From DASYXT01 sp035934555 (GTDB lineage: Bacteria > Verrucomicrobiota > Verrucomicrobiia > Limisphaerales > UBA8199): a stretch of 40,317 bases of DNA. The stretch lies in assembly GCA_035934555.1 (NCBI GenBank), contig DASYXT010000084.1, positions 1 through 40,317 on the forward strand, in the 5' to 3' direction. A model generated the notes under the pieces. It was given only the letters and a program-made list of their open reading frames with translations. It was not told the DNA's origin and searched no databases. Below are positions 7,406-15,986 of this stretch, one piece after another; positions within the stretch are counted from its first letter, which is position 1; the number at the start of each line of letters is the position of its first letter. The position numbers were made by a program, and so were the translations under genes.

Positions 7406-7659
7406 TTACTTCGTCGGTCAGCACGGCCGGCGGCCAGAGCGGCATCGCTGCGCGGGAGTATTCCGCCGGAAATCCTTCGCTGCCAGCGCGCATGAGCATC
7501 AGGGTCCCACCGCGGCCGCTGGGAGGCTTCGGCCGGAATGCGCACGAGCTTGGCGACTGGCTTGGAATCGCGCGTAATAAGGATTTCGTGCTCAATTTGC
7601 AGCGCGGCCTCCGCTTGCGGCCAGCGCTGGCGCAAATCACGAACCGTGATCGTTTTCAT
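7402..7659 (-). CDS. Antitoxin, Phd/YefM (prevent-host-death) type
   Basis: An 85-residue protein beginning MKTITVRDLRQRWPQ, with EILITRDSKPVAKLVRI forming the typical Phd/YefM DNA-binding beta-alpha unit. The charged, flexible C-terminus (from about residue 45) would wrap the toxin. It precedes and overlaps the PIN toxin by four bases. ATG 7659 fits the family start; an upstream in-frame ATG at 7695 adds twelve unlike residues. There is no purine-rich ribosome-binding site before 7659, and a possible promoter (TTGCGC, 18 bases, TATGCT on the minus strand) ends a few bases before it. The mRNA may therefore be leaderless. Confidence 0.8.
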   Translation of the reverse strand: MKTITVRDLRQRWPQAEAALQIEHEILITRDSKPVAKLVRIPAEASQRPRWDPDAHARWQRRISGGILPRSDAALAAGRADRRSK

Positions 7660-7820
7660 GGGAGAAGCATAACATGTTTCACAAAAAGCGCGCAAAGCGT
7701 TTTTCGAATTGTCTCACGCTGGTGGAGACGGTTGCCCGTCAGCCAGCGAGGGCGGCATCCGGTATCATCGCCGAAACACTGGCGTGGAAGACTGCCTCCA
7801 CTGAGGGTTACGGAAATGCT

Positions 7821-7852
7821 TGCTGCGGACTAAAGCTAAAGTCCGCGCTCCG
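7821..7852. repeat. Dispersed palindromic repeat (REP-like), single copy
   Basis: GCTGCGGAC, a TAAAGCTAAA centre and GTCCGCGCTCC form a short imperfect palindrome. Related copies occur at 22111-22222, 36283-36381 and 38884-38989, always between genes. This one lies between the divergent antitoxin gene and murJ and has no clear inverted partner. Confidence 0.7.
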
Positions 7853-7914
7853 CCCGCGGTTTGTCTGCATTTCGCCTTTGGCCTTTCGCGGTCAGCCCGT
7901 ACACTGTCGGTTCA

Positions 7915-9504
7915 ATGTCGCAGATGTTAAAGTCGTCGGGCGCGATGGCCGGGGCGACCCTCACCAGCCGTGTGCTGGGGATGGTGCGCGAGATGGTCTA
8001 TGCGTCGTTCATGGGAACGGGCTGGGTGGCCAGCGCGTTTTTTATGGCGTTCCAGGTGCCGAACCTGTTCCGACGGCTGCTGGGCGAAGGCGCATTGACG
8101 GCTGCGTTCATTCCGATTTTTAAACAAAAGGAAGTCCAGCACGGCGAAACGGAAATGTGGCGCTCGGCCAACGCGGTGATTTCCGGCTTGTTCGCGGCAG
8201 CAGGCGTCGTGACGGTGGTCGCGGTCGCAGCGCTTTCGCTGGCACTGGCGCTGGGCAAGTTCAGCGACGAGACCCGGCTGATGCTGCAACTGCTGCGACT
8301 GATGTTCCCGTACATGCTGCTGGTGTGCCTGGCGGCGGCGCTGATCGGGATGGCGAATGCCCGCGGCCATTTTTTCGTGCCGGCACTCGGGGCGGTGATT
8401 CTCAACCTGGTGATGATTGCCAGCGTGCTGCTGCTGGCGCCTAGGATGGGACTGCGGTTGGACCAGCAGATTTTTGGGCTGGCCATCGGCGTGGTCGTGG
8501 CCGGTCTGGCCCAGGCCGTGTTCCAAATCCCCAGCCTCAGCCGCGAAGGCTTTCGTTACCGCTGGGTTTCGCCCTGGGGCGACCCGACCGTGCATGAGGT
8601 TGCGCGCAAGATGCTGCCGGGTTCGATCGGCGTTGCGGCGTTCCAAATCAATGTGCTATTGACGGGGCTCTTTTCCTTTTGGTTCGACCCGACGATCGTT
8701 TCGAATTTCAATTACTCGGTCCGGCTGATGGAGCTGCCGCAGGGTATGTTCGGCATCTCATTGGCCACCTATTTATTGCCGACCCTGTCCGGGTTGGCAG
8801 CGGAAAAGAAATACGATGATTATCGCCAGGTGCTGCGACAGGGGTTGGGGCATCTGGCATTGGCGAACCTGTTTGCGGCGGCGGTGGCGCTGGCGCTGGC
8901 CGAACCCATCGTGCGGCTGATCTTTGAGCGGGGCAAGTTTGACGCCAGCTCGACGTATCGCGTGTCCCTGGCACTGGCCTGCCTGGCGCCGGGGCTGCTG
9001 ATGTTCTCGATGAATAATATCCTGGCGCGTGCGTTCTACGCGCTGAACGACATTAAGACGCCGATGAAGATCAGCATTTTTTGCCTGGTGCTGAACCTGG
9101 TCTGCGCGGTTTTCCTGGTGATTCATTTTGAACAAATCCGCGTGGGGGGCGAGGTGGGGCTGGCGCTCGCCAATACCCTGAGCGCCTGCGTGAATGTCTC
9201 GCTGCTGACCTACGCGCTGCGGCGCAAGCTGGGCCGTTTGGATTTTGGCCCGTTGCGGCGCGATTTGCTGATGCTAGTGGTGACGGCGATTTTAACGGGG
9301 ATTCTGGCGGCCGTGGTCAGCGGGCTGTGGGAACAGAAAATGGGACATCGCTCGTTGCCGCTGAAGCTTGGGGCGGTCTTCGTGCCGGGCGCGGCTGCGG
9401 CCGTCATTTACTGGCTGAGCGCGTTATGGCTCAAAATTCCTTCGGCGCAGGAAATGACCGGGTTCTTCTTGCAACGGTTTCGGCGCGGCACGCTTGATCA
9501 CTGA
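7915..9504 (+). CDS. murJ: Lipid II flippase MurJ
   Basis: A 529-residue polytopic membrane protein of the MVF/MurJ family. The N-terminus (SGAMAGATLTSRVLGMVREMV) and the following VPNLFRRLLGEGALTAAFIPIF block are diagnostic for MurJ, which moves undecaprenyl-linked peptidoglycan precursor across the inner membrane. About 14 hydrophobic segments are spread along the chain, with a second MurJ-type loop at RAFYALNDIKTPMKI. The start is ATG 7915; an upstream TTG extension has no family resemblance. It is alone on the plus strand here, preceded by a dispersed repeat, and its 3' end overlaps the convergent pabB by seven bases. Confidence 0.95.
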   Translation: MSQMLKSSGAMAGATLTSRVLGMVREMVYASFMGTGWVASAFFMAFQVPNLFRRLLGEGALTAAFIPIFKQKEVQHGETEMWRSANAVISGLFAAAGVVTVVAVAALSLALALGKFSDETRLMLQLLRLMFPYMLLVCLAAALIGMANARGHFFVPALGAVILNLVMIASVLLLAPRMGLRLDQQIFGLAIGVVVAGLAQAVFQIPSLSREGFRYRWVSPWGDPTVHEVARKMLPGSIGVAAFQINVLLTGLFSFWFDPTIVSNFNYSVRLMELPQGMFGISLATYLLPTLSGLAAEKKYDDYRQVLRQGLGHLALANLFAAAVALALAEPIVRLIFERGKFDASSTYRVSLALACLAPGLLMFSMNNILARAFYALNDIKTPMKISIFCLVLNLVCAVFLVIHFEQIRVGGEVGLALANTLSACVNVSLLTYALRRKLGRLDFGPLRRDLLMLVVTAILTGILAAVVSGLWEQKMGHRSLPLKLGAVFVPGAAAAVIYWLSALWLKIPSAQEMTGFFLQRFRRGTLDH

Positions 9505-11012
9505 TCACCGTATAATGGCCCCTGACTCCTGCCGGTCACTCTTTCTCCGAGCTTCGACGCCTGGTCTTGCCCCAGCGCCGCCAAAAAACCAGCGCCTTTG
9601 GCCAATGTCTCTTCGTACTCGGCCTGCGGGTCGGAATCGGCGACGATGCCCGCGCCGACATGAAAGTACACATTGTGCCGGTGGCAAATGGCCGTGCGGA
9701 TCGCGATACTGAATTGGCTCTCGCGGTTAAACCCCAGGTAACCCAGCGCGCCGGTATATGGCCCTCGGGCGCAAGGCTCCAACTCGTCAATGATTTGCAT
9801 CGCCCGGAATTTGGGCGCGCCGGTGATGCTACCGCCGGGAAAACAGGCCGCGAGCGCAGAGAAGTGGCTTTGGTCAGCACGCAACCGACCGGCGATGGTT
9901 GAAACCAAGTGCTGGACCTGGGGGTATTGTTCGAGCCGCAGCAACTCGGAAACATGGACGGAACCGAACTCGCAGACCTTGCCCAAATCATTGCGCAAGA
10001 GATCGGTTATCATCACCAGTTCGGCGGTTTCTTTTGGGCTGGTTTGCAGCTCGTACGCGAGTTGGGCGTCCCGCGTCGGGTCGCTCGCACGCGGGCGTGT
10101 GCCTTTGATGGGCCGCGTTTGGATTTGGCCGCCGCTGAGCCGCAAAAACTGCTCGGGCGACGAGGAAACAAGTTCAAATTGGCCACAATCGAGAAAAGCG
10201 GAGAATGGCGCAGGCGAAACCTCGGCCAACCGCACGAAAAGGTCCCACCCGGAACGCTCATACGGTGCTTGGAGCCGGTGAGAAAGATTGACCTGATAAA
10301 TATCTCCGGCACGGATATAGGCCTGCGCCCGCTTAACCCGTTCGACAAACTCCGTGCGGGTGAGATTGGAGCAGATAGGGCTGGCGCAGGGGGCAACCGC
10401 CGTTGAGGGCGCTGAAAGCTGAGCGGTAAGCCCCGATTCGCGATAACGGAAAGATAGCGGCGATGGTTCAACTGCGCAGGCAAGCCGTTGCTGCCAGACC
10501 CGGATTTGGTCGCGAGCCTGCGCCTGGCTGCGCGAGCCATCCGGCGCCAGCCCGGTCGCAACAATCCACGTGGTTTGAATCCGATGATCGAAAATGACCA
10601 GACTCGAGTAAAATCCCAGATGACAGTCCGGCAGCTCGAGGTCCGGGCTGGCGCGCCGGGATAGTTTGGGTTCCAGAAAGTTCTTTAACTCGTAACCCCA
10701 GAAGCCGAAACAGCCGCCCAATGGGAAGGGGACATCGGGTTCATCGAGCAGTTCGTATTCGGCTATGAGGTGATCGAGGATGCGCCAGGGATTGCCAAAA
10801 TGGACCTCGCTGGCGCCGCCGGAATTGATTTCACAGCGAGAACCACGCGAACGAAAGACCAGGAACGGTTTGGCCGTCAGGATCGAGTAACGTGCCTGCG
10901 CCCGCTCGAACAGCAGACTGCGCAGCAGAACCAATCCCGGTTCCGCCTGAAGCAGAGCCGCGCAAGCCTCCGGCGTGGGCGAGTTTGCCACCGTTTCGAT
11001 CAGCGCTCGCAT
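9498..11012 (-). CDS. pabB: Aminodeoxychorismate synthase component I
   Basis: A 504-residue chorismate-using enzyme. The motif PIKGTRPR (Lys303 in PIKGT) distinguishes PabB, which adds ammonia to chorismate through a lysine intermediate, from anthranilate synthase (PIAGT). The C-terminal half has the family blocks GDIYQVNLS, LLRNDLGKVC, PGGSITGAPK and YTGALGYLG. It makes 4-amino-4-deoxychorismate for the p-aminobenzoate branch of folate synthesis, using a glutaminase partner (PabA) not seen here. The start overlaps the end of the M16 peptidase gene by 13 bases, so both are probably on one transcript. Confidence 0.92.
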   Translation of the reverse strand: MRALIETVANSPTPEACAALLQAEPGLVLLRSLLFERAQARYSILTAKPFLVFRSRGSRCEINSGGASEVHFGNPWRILDHLIAEYELLDEPDVPFPLGGCFGFWGYELKNFLEPKLSRRASPDLELPDCHLGFYSSLVIFDHRIQTTWIVATGLAPDGSRSQAQARDQIRVWQQRLACAVEPSPLSFRYRESGLTAQLSAPSTAVAPCASPICSNLTRTEFVERVKRAQAYIRAGDIYQVNLSHRLQAPYERSGWDLFVRLAEVSPAPFSAFLDCGQFELVSSSPEQFLRLSGGQIQTRPIKGTRPRASDPTRDAQLAYELQTSPKETAELVMITDLLRNDLGKVCEFGSVHVSELLRLEQYPQVQHLVSTIAGRLRADQSHFSALAACFPGGSITGAPKFRAMQIIDELEPCARGPYTGALGYLGFNRESQFSIAIRTAICHRHNVYFHVGAGIVADSDPQAEYEETLAKGAGFLAALGQDQASKLGERVTGRSQGPLYGDQ

Positions 11013-12274
11013 ACGGAACCCAAAATTCGATCGAGGCCGCGGGTTGATTTCAACGGGCTCACAATTGCCAGGTTCAGCCGCTCCGGCCGGAAGAAGTCGC
11101 GCGCCGCAGCCCTGATCTCTGCGGAGGTCACGCGGGCTAACCGGCGTTTTACCTGGGCGGGCGAGGGGATCTTCCCGTAGCCCAGCAGATGTTCCCCAAT
11201 CCAGTTCATTTGATTATCGGCGCTCTCCTGGCCGAGGTCAATTTGGCCCAGCACATAATCGCGGGCCCGGCGCACTTCGGCACTGGTGGGTGGCCGTTCG
11301 GCCAAGCGTCGCAACTCGCGCACCACCAGGCCGAGCGCCTTGGGCAGATTATCCGTGTCCAGCCCGGCGGAAATCACCAGGTCGCCGGCGTCATCAAAGA
11401 AGCTGGGCGTGCTATAAATCGAATAGGCCAGGGCTCGGTCTTCGCGCACGACTTGAAACAAACGCGAACTCATGTTTTCACCCAGAATCGTATTGAGCAG
11501 TCGCAAGGGATAGCGCCGCGGATCGTGACGCGAGCAAGTGCGGATGCCCAGCGCCAATTGTGTTTGCTCGGTGGCCTTGGTTATCAGGCCGACCTGCGCG
11601 GTGGTCTGCCTGCTGCGGGCCGGTTCAAACGCCGGGCGCCGCCCGGAATTGAATCGAGGTGCCAGGCGTGAAAAGGCGCGCAGGACCTGGCCGTGGCGCA
11701 GGTTTCCCGCCGCGACGATCCGGGTATTGCCCGCGACGTAATGCTGGTGGAGATATTCGAGCAACCGGGGACGGCTGAGCCCGTCCAACGATTGGTTGGT
11801 GCCGGTGATGGGCCGGCCCAGCGGGTGGTTGGGCCAAACCGTCGCGTTGAGCAACTCCTGGACCTGGTGCTGCGGTTCGTCGAGGTACATCGCCAATTCC
11901 TCTTTGATGACCTCGCGTTCTTTCGCGACGTCTGCCGGGGCCAGGCGCGAATGCAACAGCATGTCCAAAAGCACGTCCAGCAGGTCTGCCAACTTGTCCT
12001 TTGAGGCGCGGGCGTGGAAGCAGGTGCTTTCTTCGCTGGTAAACGCGTTGAGATACCCGCCGATGCCCTCGACGGCCTGCGAAATCTCCTTGGCTGACCG
12101 GCGCCGCGTACCTTTAAAAAGCAAGTGCTCGAGGAAATGGCACGCGCCGTTTAGCACCATTGGCTCATAGCGCGAACCGATGCCGACCCAAATGCCCACG
12201 CTGACGCTGCGCAGGTGGGGCATCTCGGCGGTGGCTAGCGTGAGCCCATTTTCGAGGTGTGTGACTTGGTACAT
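11000..12274 (-). CDS. M16 family zinc metallopeptidase (PqqL/MPP-like)
   Basis: A 424-residue insulinase-family protease. The inverted zinc motif HFLEH lies at residues 46-50 with the third ligand in the EVIKEE region (about 121-126), as in the active subunit of processing peptidases. The second half has the conserved R/Y region (LFQVVREDRALAYSIYS), the catalytically silent M16 domain. No signal peptide is seen, so it is probably cytoplasmic, as for many bacterial homologues near pabB or dut genes. It lies between the LOG protein and pabB, overlapping pabB by 13 bases. Its natural substrate cannot be read from the sequence. Confidence 0.9.
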   Translation of the reverse strand: MYQVTHLENGLTLATAEMPHLRSVSVGIWVGIGSRYEPMVLNGACHFLEHLLFKGTRRRSAKEISQAVEGIGGYLNAFTSEESTCFHARASKDKLADLLDVLLDMLLHSRLAPADVAKEREVIKEELAMYLDEPQHQVQELLNATVWPNHPLGRPITGTNQSLDGLSRPRLLEYLHQHYVAGNTRIVAAGNLRHGQVLRAFSRLAPRFNSGRRPAFEPARSRQTTAQVGLITKATEQTQLALGIRTCSRHDPRRYPLRLLNTILGENMSSRLFQVVREDRALAYSIYSTPSFFDDAGDLVISAGLDTDNLPKALGLVVRELRRLAERPPTSAEVRRARDYVLGQIDLGQESADNQMNWIGEHLLGYGKIPSPAQVKRRLARVTSAEIRAAARDFFRPERLNLAIVSPLKSTRGLDRILGSVCER

Positions 12275-12483
12275 GAATGCGTGAAAAAGACGCGTCGTGC
12301 GTGAGTTTCACGCGGAGTTGAGTGATGGTCGATGAATTTGTGGCCGATTTTTCGCAAATGTTTCACTGGCATCAATCGTGCTGGTTGCACCGCAGGCCGA
12401 GGTAAGTGGGTTTGGGTCATCGGTAAACCCGCGCCGGTGCCGATTGAGTGGTTGGATCGCGCCGGCGCGGGCTCTGATGACGC

Positions 12484-13167
12484 TCAAGCAAATGCCTTGG
12501 GGACGATTTCGGGCGGCCCAACGCGGCGGACGTAATCCAGGATGATGTCGATGGCCTCCTGCGGATCGTCGGTGAGCCTCACCAGGTTCAGGTCTCCCGG
12601 GCTGATGAATTCCTCTCCTGCCAGCCGCTCCTTCATCCAACGCAGCAGGCCTTTCCAATGTTCCTTGCCAAACAGGATGAGGGGGAATTCCGGGATGCGC
12701 TGGGTTTGCACCAGGGTCAGCACCTCGAAGAATTCATCGAGCGTGCCGAAGCCGCCCGGCATGAAGACGAAAGCGATGCTGTACTTCACAAAGCAGACTT
12801 TGCGTGAAAAGAAATAGTGGAAATGGATGGGAATATTTGCGTAACGATTGCCCTTTTGCTCATGCGGCAACTCGATATTCAACCCGACCGATTTGCCTTT
12901 GGCGAGCGCCGCGCCGCGGTTGGCTGCTTCCATAATCCCGGGCCCGCCGCCGGTAATGATCGCCAGATTGTGTTTGGCCAGACCGCGAGCCAAGGTCACG
13001 GTTGAGTTGTAGTAGGGGTTGTTGGGCAGCATCCGCGCTGAGCCGAACACCGTCACCCCCGGCCCCACCTGCGAGAGGACTTCGAAAGAATCGACGAATT
13101 CAGCCATAATCCGAAAGATTCGCCACGGATCCTCTTTAATGAAGGTGAGCTTGCTATTATCGTTCAT
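12484..13167 (-). CDS. LOG family protein (Rossmann-fold nucleotide hydrolase-like)
   Basis: A 227-residue protein with the two motifs of the LOG/TIGR00730 family: GGGPGIME (73-80) and PGGFGTLDE (137-145). These form the nucleotide-monophosphate pocket, and several members release free cytokinin or nucleobase by phosphoribohydrolase action; older annotations call them lysine decarboxylase-like, wrongly. The first 30 residues (KEDPWRIFRIMAEFVDSFE) are typical of the longer bacterial LOG subgroup. I use ATG 13167, though a GAGG abuts it too closely; a TTG at 13209 with GAGG three bases upstream is a real alternative. A 209-bp gap separates it from the peptidase gene. Confidence 0.88.
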   Translation of the reverse strand: MNDNSKLTFIKEDPWRIFRIMAEFVDSFEVLSQVGPGVTVFGSARMLPNNPYYNSTVTLARGLAKHNLAIITGGGPGIMEAANRGAALAKGKSVGLNIELPHEQKGNRYANIPIHFHYFFSRKVCFVKYSIAFVFMPGGFGTLDEFFEVLTLVQTQRIPEFPLILFGKEHWKGLLRWMKERLAGEEFISPGDLNLVRLTDDPQEAIDIILDYVRRVGPPEIVPKAFA

Positions 13168-13266
13168 CCTCGGGACAGTATCAGGCGACGCCAGGGGGTG
13201 AAATGGCAAAAACCTCGGGGCAGGGACAACAGGGGTGCGATTAAAACCGGTCGTCGCAAGAAGGCG

Positions 13267-13353
13267 GCAGAGGGCTGCCGCAGTCCAAAACCTCGCGGCA
13301 TGAGAGGCGTGCCAATAATCGCGGCAGCGTTTTTGACTGCGGCAGCCCTCTGC
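13267..13353. repeat. Large hairpin repeat with 23-24 bp arms
   Basis: The left arm (13267-13290, starting GCAGAGGGCTGCCGCAG) and the right arm (13331-13353, ending GGCAGCCCTCTGC) are inverted copies differing by about one base, around a 40-base centre. It is not followed by a T-tract. It lies between the start of the LOG gene and the next promoter and is probably a non-autonomous mobile or repeat element. Confidence 0.75.
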
Positions 13354-13424
13354 TCTTTTGCGCCGACCACATCCATTGGTGACAATTTAATTGGACTCGG
13401 AGAACCGCAAGGGAAACTAAGCAT

Positions 13425-13452
13425 TTGACGGGACGAAAGATCTGAGTAAAGT
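13425..13452 (+). promoter_or_regulatory. Sigma-70-like promoter for the short ORF/RNA at 13461
   Basis: TTGACG (13425-13430), 16 bases, TAAAGT (13447-13452). The predicted start of transcription falls at or within a base or two of the ATG at 13461, which has no ribosome-binding site, so the transcript may be leaderless. Confidence 0.6.
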
Positions 13453-13460
13453 AGCCCGCG

Positions 13461-13583
13461 ATGGTAACTGCCCAACTTAAATCTCTGCCGATCACTGGCA
13501 CGGACCGGTACCGCCATGACATGTGGCGGAAGGTCGCCTCTCGCCGAGGCGCGCCGGGCGGTTGGGGTGAAAGAATCGACTAA
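13461..13583 (+). CDS. Candidate 40-residue basic small protein (or structured RNA)
   Basis: An ATG follows a good promoter by eight bases and opens a 40-codon frame ending TAA at 13581-13583. A strong terminator follows 22 bases later, so promoter, ORF and terminator form a compact unit of about 180 bases. The product is basic and arginine-rich (TDRYRHDMWRKVASRRG in its middle), with no membrane segment. The RNA can also form three hairpins: TGCC/GGCA, CCGCCA/TGGCGG and CGCCTC/GAGGCG, closed by CCCAAC/GTTGGG. A small RNA or attenuator for the downstream MFS gene is therefore an equal alternative. I know no family for it. Confidence 0.4.
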   Translation: MVTAQLKSLPITGTDRYRHDMWRKVASRRGAPGGWGERID

Positions 13584-13598
13584 ACCAGAATATCCTTT

Positions 13599-13637
13599 TG
13601 AAAAACCCACCCGCCTGAAAGCGGGTGGGTTTTTTTA
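13599..13637 (+). terminator. Intrinsic terminator
   Basis: Perfect 9-bp stem CCCACCCGC (13606-13614) with GCGGGTGGG (13621-13629), a six-base loop and a run of T from 13630. It ends the short unit at 13461 and lies 28 bases before the MFS gene. It either isolates that gene or attenuates its expression. Confidence 0.9.
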
Positions 13638-13664
13638 TCGACCACACGCGCAGGCCATGACGCA

Positions 13665-14897
13665 ATGAATGCGAACCATGCCAGTTTGAAGCAAGACCTG
13701 CGGGCTCTTCCCCGCGGCGCGTGGATACTGTTCTTCGGCACGTTCCTGAACAAGTTCGGCACATTCGTGCTGCCGTTTCTGGCCATTTACGTGACCAGCC
13801 TGGGCTATAGCACTGCCCAGGCCGGACTGACCATCGCCGCGTTCGGCGTCGGCACTTTGGGAGCGTGTCTCATCGGTGGCTACCTGGCCGATCGGCTCGG
13901 ACGCCGCAAAACCATCATTGTTTCCATGTTTTGCGGCGCCGCCGCAATGCTTTGTTTGTCGCAGGCCAGGAGCATCGGGGCGATCTCGGTCCTGGCGGCG
14001 TTGACTGGGCTGGCCGGCGAGCTGTACCGGCCGGCGAGCAGCGCTTTGCTGGCCGATCTGGTGCCGGCCGGCCAACGCGTTACCGCCTATGCCGCTTACC
14101 GGATGTCATTTAACGCCGGTTGGGCATTCGGACCAGCTACGGCGGGGTTACTGGCGAAGCACTCGTTCACGTGGCTTTTTTGGGGGGATGCCGCGACGTC
14201 CATCCTGTTCGGGCTGGTCGCCTGGTCCGCTTTGCCTTCCGGGTTGCGGGGTACACGGGCCGAGAGTACGCTGGTGGAAACGTTCCGGCTGATCCGCGAT
14301 GACCGGCGGTTTCGACAGGTGCTGTGCGCATCCCTGGCAGTAGGGGTCGTGTTCGTGCAGGCCTTTTCCACGATGAGCCTCGAGATCACCCACAGCGGCT
14401 TCTCCGCCTCGACGTATGGGGTGGTCATCTCGCTCAACGGTGCGTTGGTCGTGCTTTGCGAACTGCCACTGACGACCATCACCAAACGGTTCCCGGCGCG
14501 GCGCATGATGGCTTTGGGGTATCTGCTGATCGGAGCCGGGTTCGCATCGAATGCGATTCCGCGGACGTGGCCGTTGCTCGTCCTGACCACCGCACTGTTC
14601 ACGTTTGGCGAAATGATCAGCATGCCGGTGGCAGGTGCGTATGTCGCCGACCTCGCCCCGGCCGACCGCCGTGGGTTGTACATGGGCACCTACGGCATGG
14701 TCTGGGCGGTGGCGTTTGTGTGCGGCCCCAGCCTGGGGATGCTGATGTTCTCGACCAGCCGCCTCGGCTTGTGGCTCGCTTGCGGTGTGCTGGGAATCCT
14801 GGCTGCCGGAATCATATCAACCGGGAGGCGAGCCGCGGGCGCCATGGCCGGCGGGTTGTCGCGCCCGGGCAACGCGCCGGGTGCGGCAAATGTTTAA
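13665..14897 (+). CDS. MFS transporter, multidrug-efflux-like
   Basis: A 410-residue major-facilitator protein with about twelve hydrophobic segments. The cytoplasmic loop between helices 2 and 3 carries the signature GGYLADRLGRR (residues 71-81). The family resembles the 12-helix drug:proton antiporters (DHA1), but the substrate cannot be assigned. It is directly downstream of a strong terminator, so expression may depend on read-through or on a promoter inside the terminator-ATG gap. Its 3' end overlaps the convergent methyltransferase gene by four bases. Confidence 0.88.
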   Translation: MNANHASLKQDLRALPRGAWILFFGTFLNKFGTFVLPFLAIYVTSLGYSTAQAGLTIAAFGVGTLGACLIGGYLADRLGRRKTIIVSMFCGAAAMLCLSQARSIGAISVLAALTGLAGELYRPASSALLADLVPAGQRVTAYAAYRMSFNAGWAFGPATAGLLAKHSFTWLFWGDAATSILFGLVAWSALPSGLRGTRAESTLVETFRLIRDDRRFRQVLCASLAVGVVFVQAFSTMSLEITHSGFSASTYGVVISLNGALVVLCELPLTTITKRFPARRMMALGYLLIGAGFASNAIPRTWPLLVLTTALFTFGEMISMPVAGAYVADLAPADRRGLYMGTYGMVWAVAFVCGPSLGMLMFSTSRLGLWLACGVLGILAAGIISTGRRAAGAMAGGLSRPGNAPGAANV

Positions 14898-15664
14898 GGT
14901 CGGCGCTTCGCGAAGACGAGGATGTGCTGCCAGGGTAGTGCCTCGTCGGCGCGGACCCACTGCAGCGGCAGCGCGGACATTTCGGTCCGCACCTGGGCAG
15001 CGGACATTTTGTGCAACGGCTTTATCGGCACCGATGGATCCTCGGCGCGGAATTCGACGAACACGACCTGGCCGCCTGGTTTGAGGGCGCGACAAATGGC
15101 GCTCATCATTTCGTAAGGAAAATCGAATTCATGATAAACATCGACCAGCAGGGCCAAATCAACCGAGGCGGGCGCCAGGTGCGGGTCGGCCTCGCTCCCC
15201 AGCACCGGGAGTACGTTGGTCACACCGATTTGCGTCATGCGGTTCGTCAGCAGCTCAAGCATCTCGGGCTGAATATCGACGGCATAAACTTTGCCACGAG
15301 GCCCGACCTTGCGCGCCAAACGCCGGCTGTAAAAGCCGGTGCCACAACCAATATCCGCGACCGTTTCGCCGGGCTCCAAACGGAGTTCTTGGATGAGGTG
15401 TTCGCTGTTCTCTTCGCGGGCGCGCTCGGGCCGTTCGAGCCAATCGGCCGCTTCGTGGCCCATCACCTGCGCGATCTCGCGACCCAGGTAGAATTTGCCG
15501 ATGCCATCGGGTGAATGCGCGCCGCGAACCTCGTAATGATTCGTTACGGCCAAGGTCTGCGGCGGCACCGCAACCTGTGCGGACACGTTCGATCGGTCCA
15601 CAAAACAAACTAGCAGGACAGACAGCACTCCGGCAGCATTCTTAAGGCGTCGCAGGCGTTGCAC
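14894..15664 (-). CDS. Exported SAM-dependent methyltransferase-like protein
   Basis: A class I methyltransferase of about 256 residues with motif I VADIGCGTG (102-110), an acidic strand end VYAVDIQPEM and the post-motif LKPGGQVVFVEF. I chose GTG 15664 because AAGG lies six bases before it and the product then begins with a typical signal peptide: RLRRLKN, a hydrophobic AAGVLSVLLVCFV core and a SAQVA cleavage region. The longer frame (ATG 15742) overlaps the upstream gene. Export of a SAM enzyme is odd, since SAM is cytoplasmic, but signal-bearing relatives are known in Planctomycetes and Verrucomicrobia. It closes the operon begun by the regulator at 16630. Confidence 0.8.
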   Translation of the reverse strand: MQRLRRLKNAAGVLSVLLVCFVDRSNVSAQVAVPPQTLAVTNHYEVRGAHSPDGIGKFYLGREIAQVMGHEAADWLERPERAREENSEHLIQELRLEPGETVADIGCGTGFYSRRLARKVGPRGKVYAVDIQPEMLELLTNRMTQIGVTNVLPVLGSEADPHLAPASVDLALLVDVYHEFDFPYEMMSAICRALKPGGQVVFVEFRAEDPSVPIKPLHKMSAAQVRTEMSALPLQWVRADEALPWQHILVFAKRRP

Positions 15665-15710
15665 GGGAGACCTTCGTCCGTCCGGTGAGAAATGGCAAGC
15701 GGCGCTGGCT

Positions 15711-15977
15711 TCAGAGCTTGTTACCGCGGCGATTTTTGCCAATGATCCCGGCCAGAATCAGCACGAAGGCAACCAGCCGGATCAGATAGATCGAGCCCTC
15801 AGTGCCCCCGGCAAAGACAAGCATGCCGATCCGTTCGATGCCCAACAGCAAAAACGCCGCCGCAAAAAACGCAAACAGCGGGTCGTGGGTTTTGCGCCAA
15901 AAACGCATGAAGAACACCGAGATGGCCCAGGCGCTGACCAGGATGGCCCCGGCTAACATGGCTTTAAGCATCGGCAT
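15711..15977 (-). CDS. DUF5985-like small membrane protein (copy 1)
   Basis: An 88-residue protein with three hydrophobic segments: residues 4-23, 35-55 and 63-80. The conserved loop FWRKTHDPLFAFFAAAF..LGIER is typical of DUF5985 proteins, which are found in pairs. It has no known activity. It is preceded after nine bases by a second gene of the same kind and followed by the exported methyltransferase, all on one strand. A basic tail (GKNRRGNKL) suggests the C-terminus stays inside. Confidence 0.8.
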   Translation of the reverse strand: MPMLKAMLAGAILVSAWAISVFFMRFWRKTHDPLFAFFAAAFLLLGIERIGMLVFAGGTEGSIYLIRLVAFVLILAGIIGKNRRGNKL

Positions 15978-15986
15978 GCAGCTCCT

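Noticed and set aside
13456..13600. 6S RNA, SRP RNA or a fluoride riboswitch at the short ORF/RNA unit
   Set aside because: The conserved sequences of those RNAs (for example GGTC..GGAAGGAAGCAGCC in SRP RNA) are absent. Only the generic size and terminator match.
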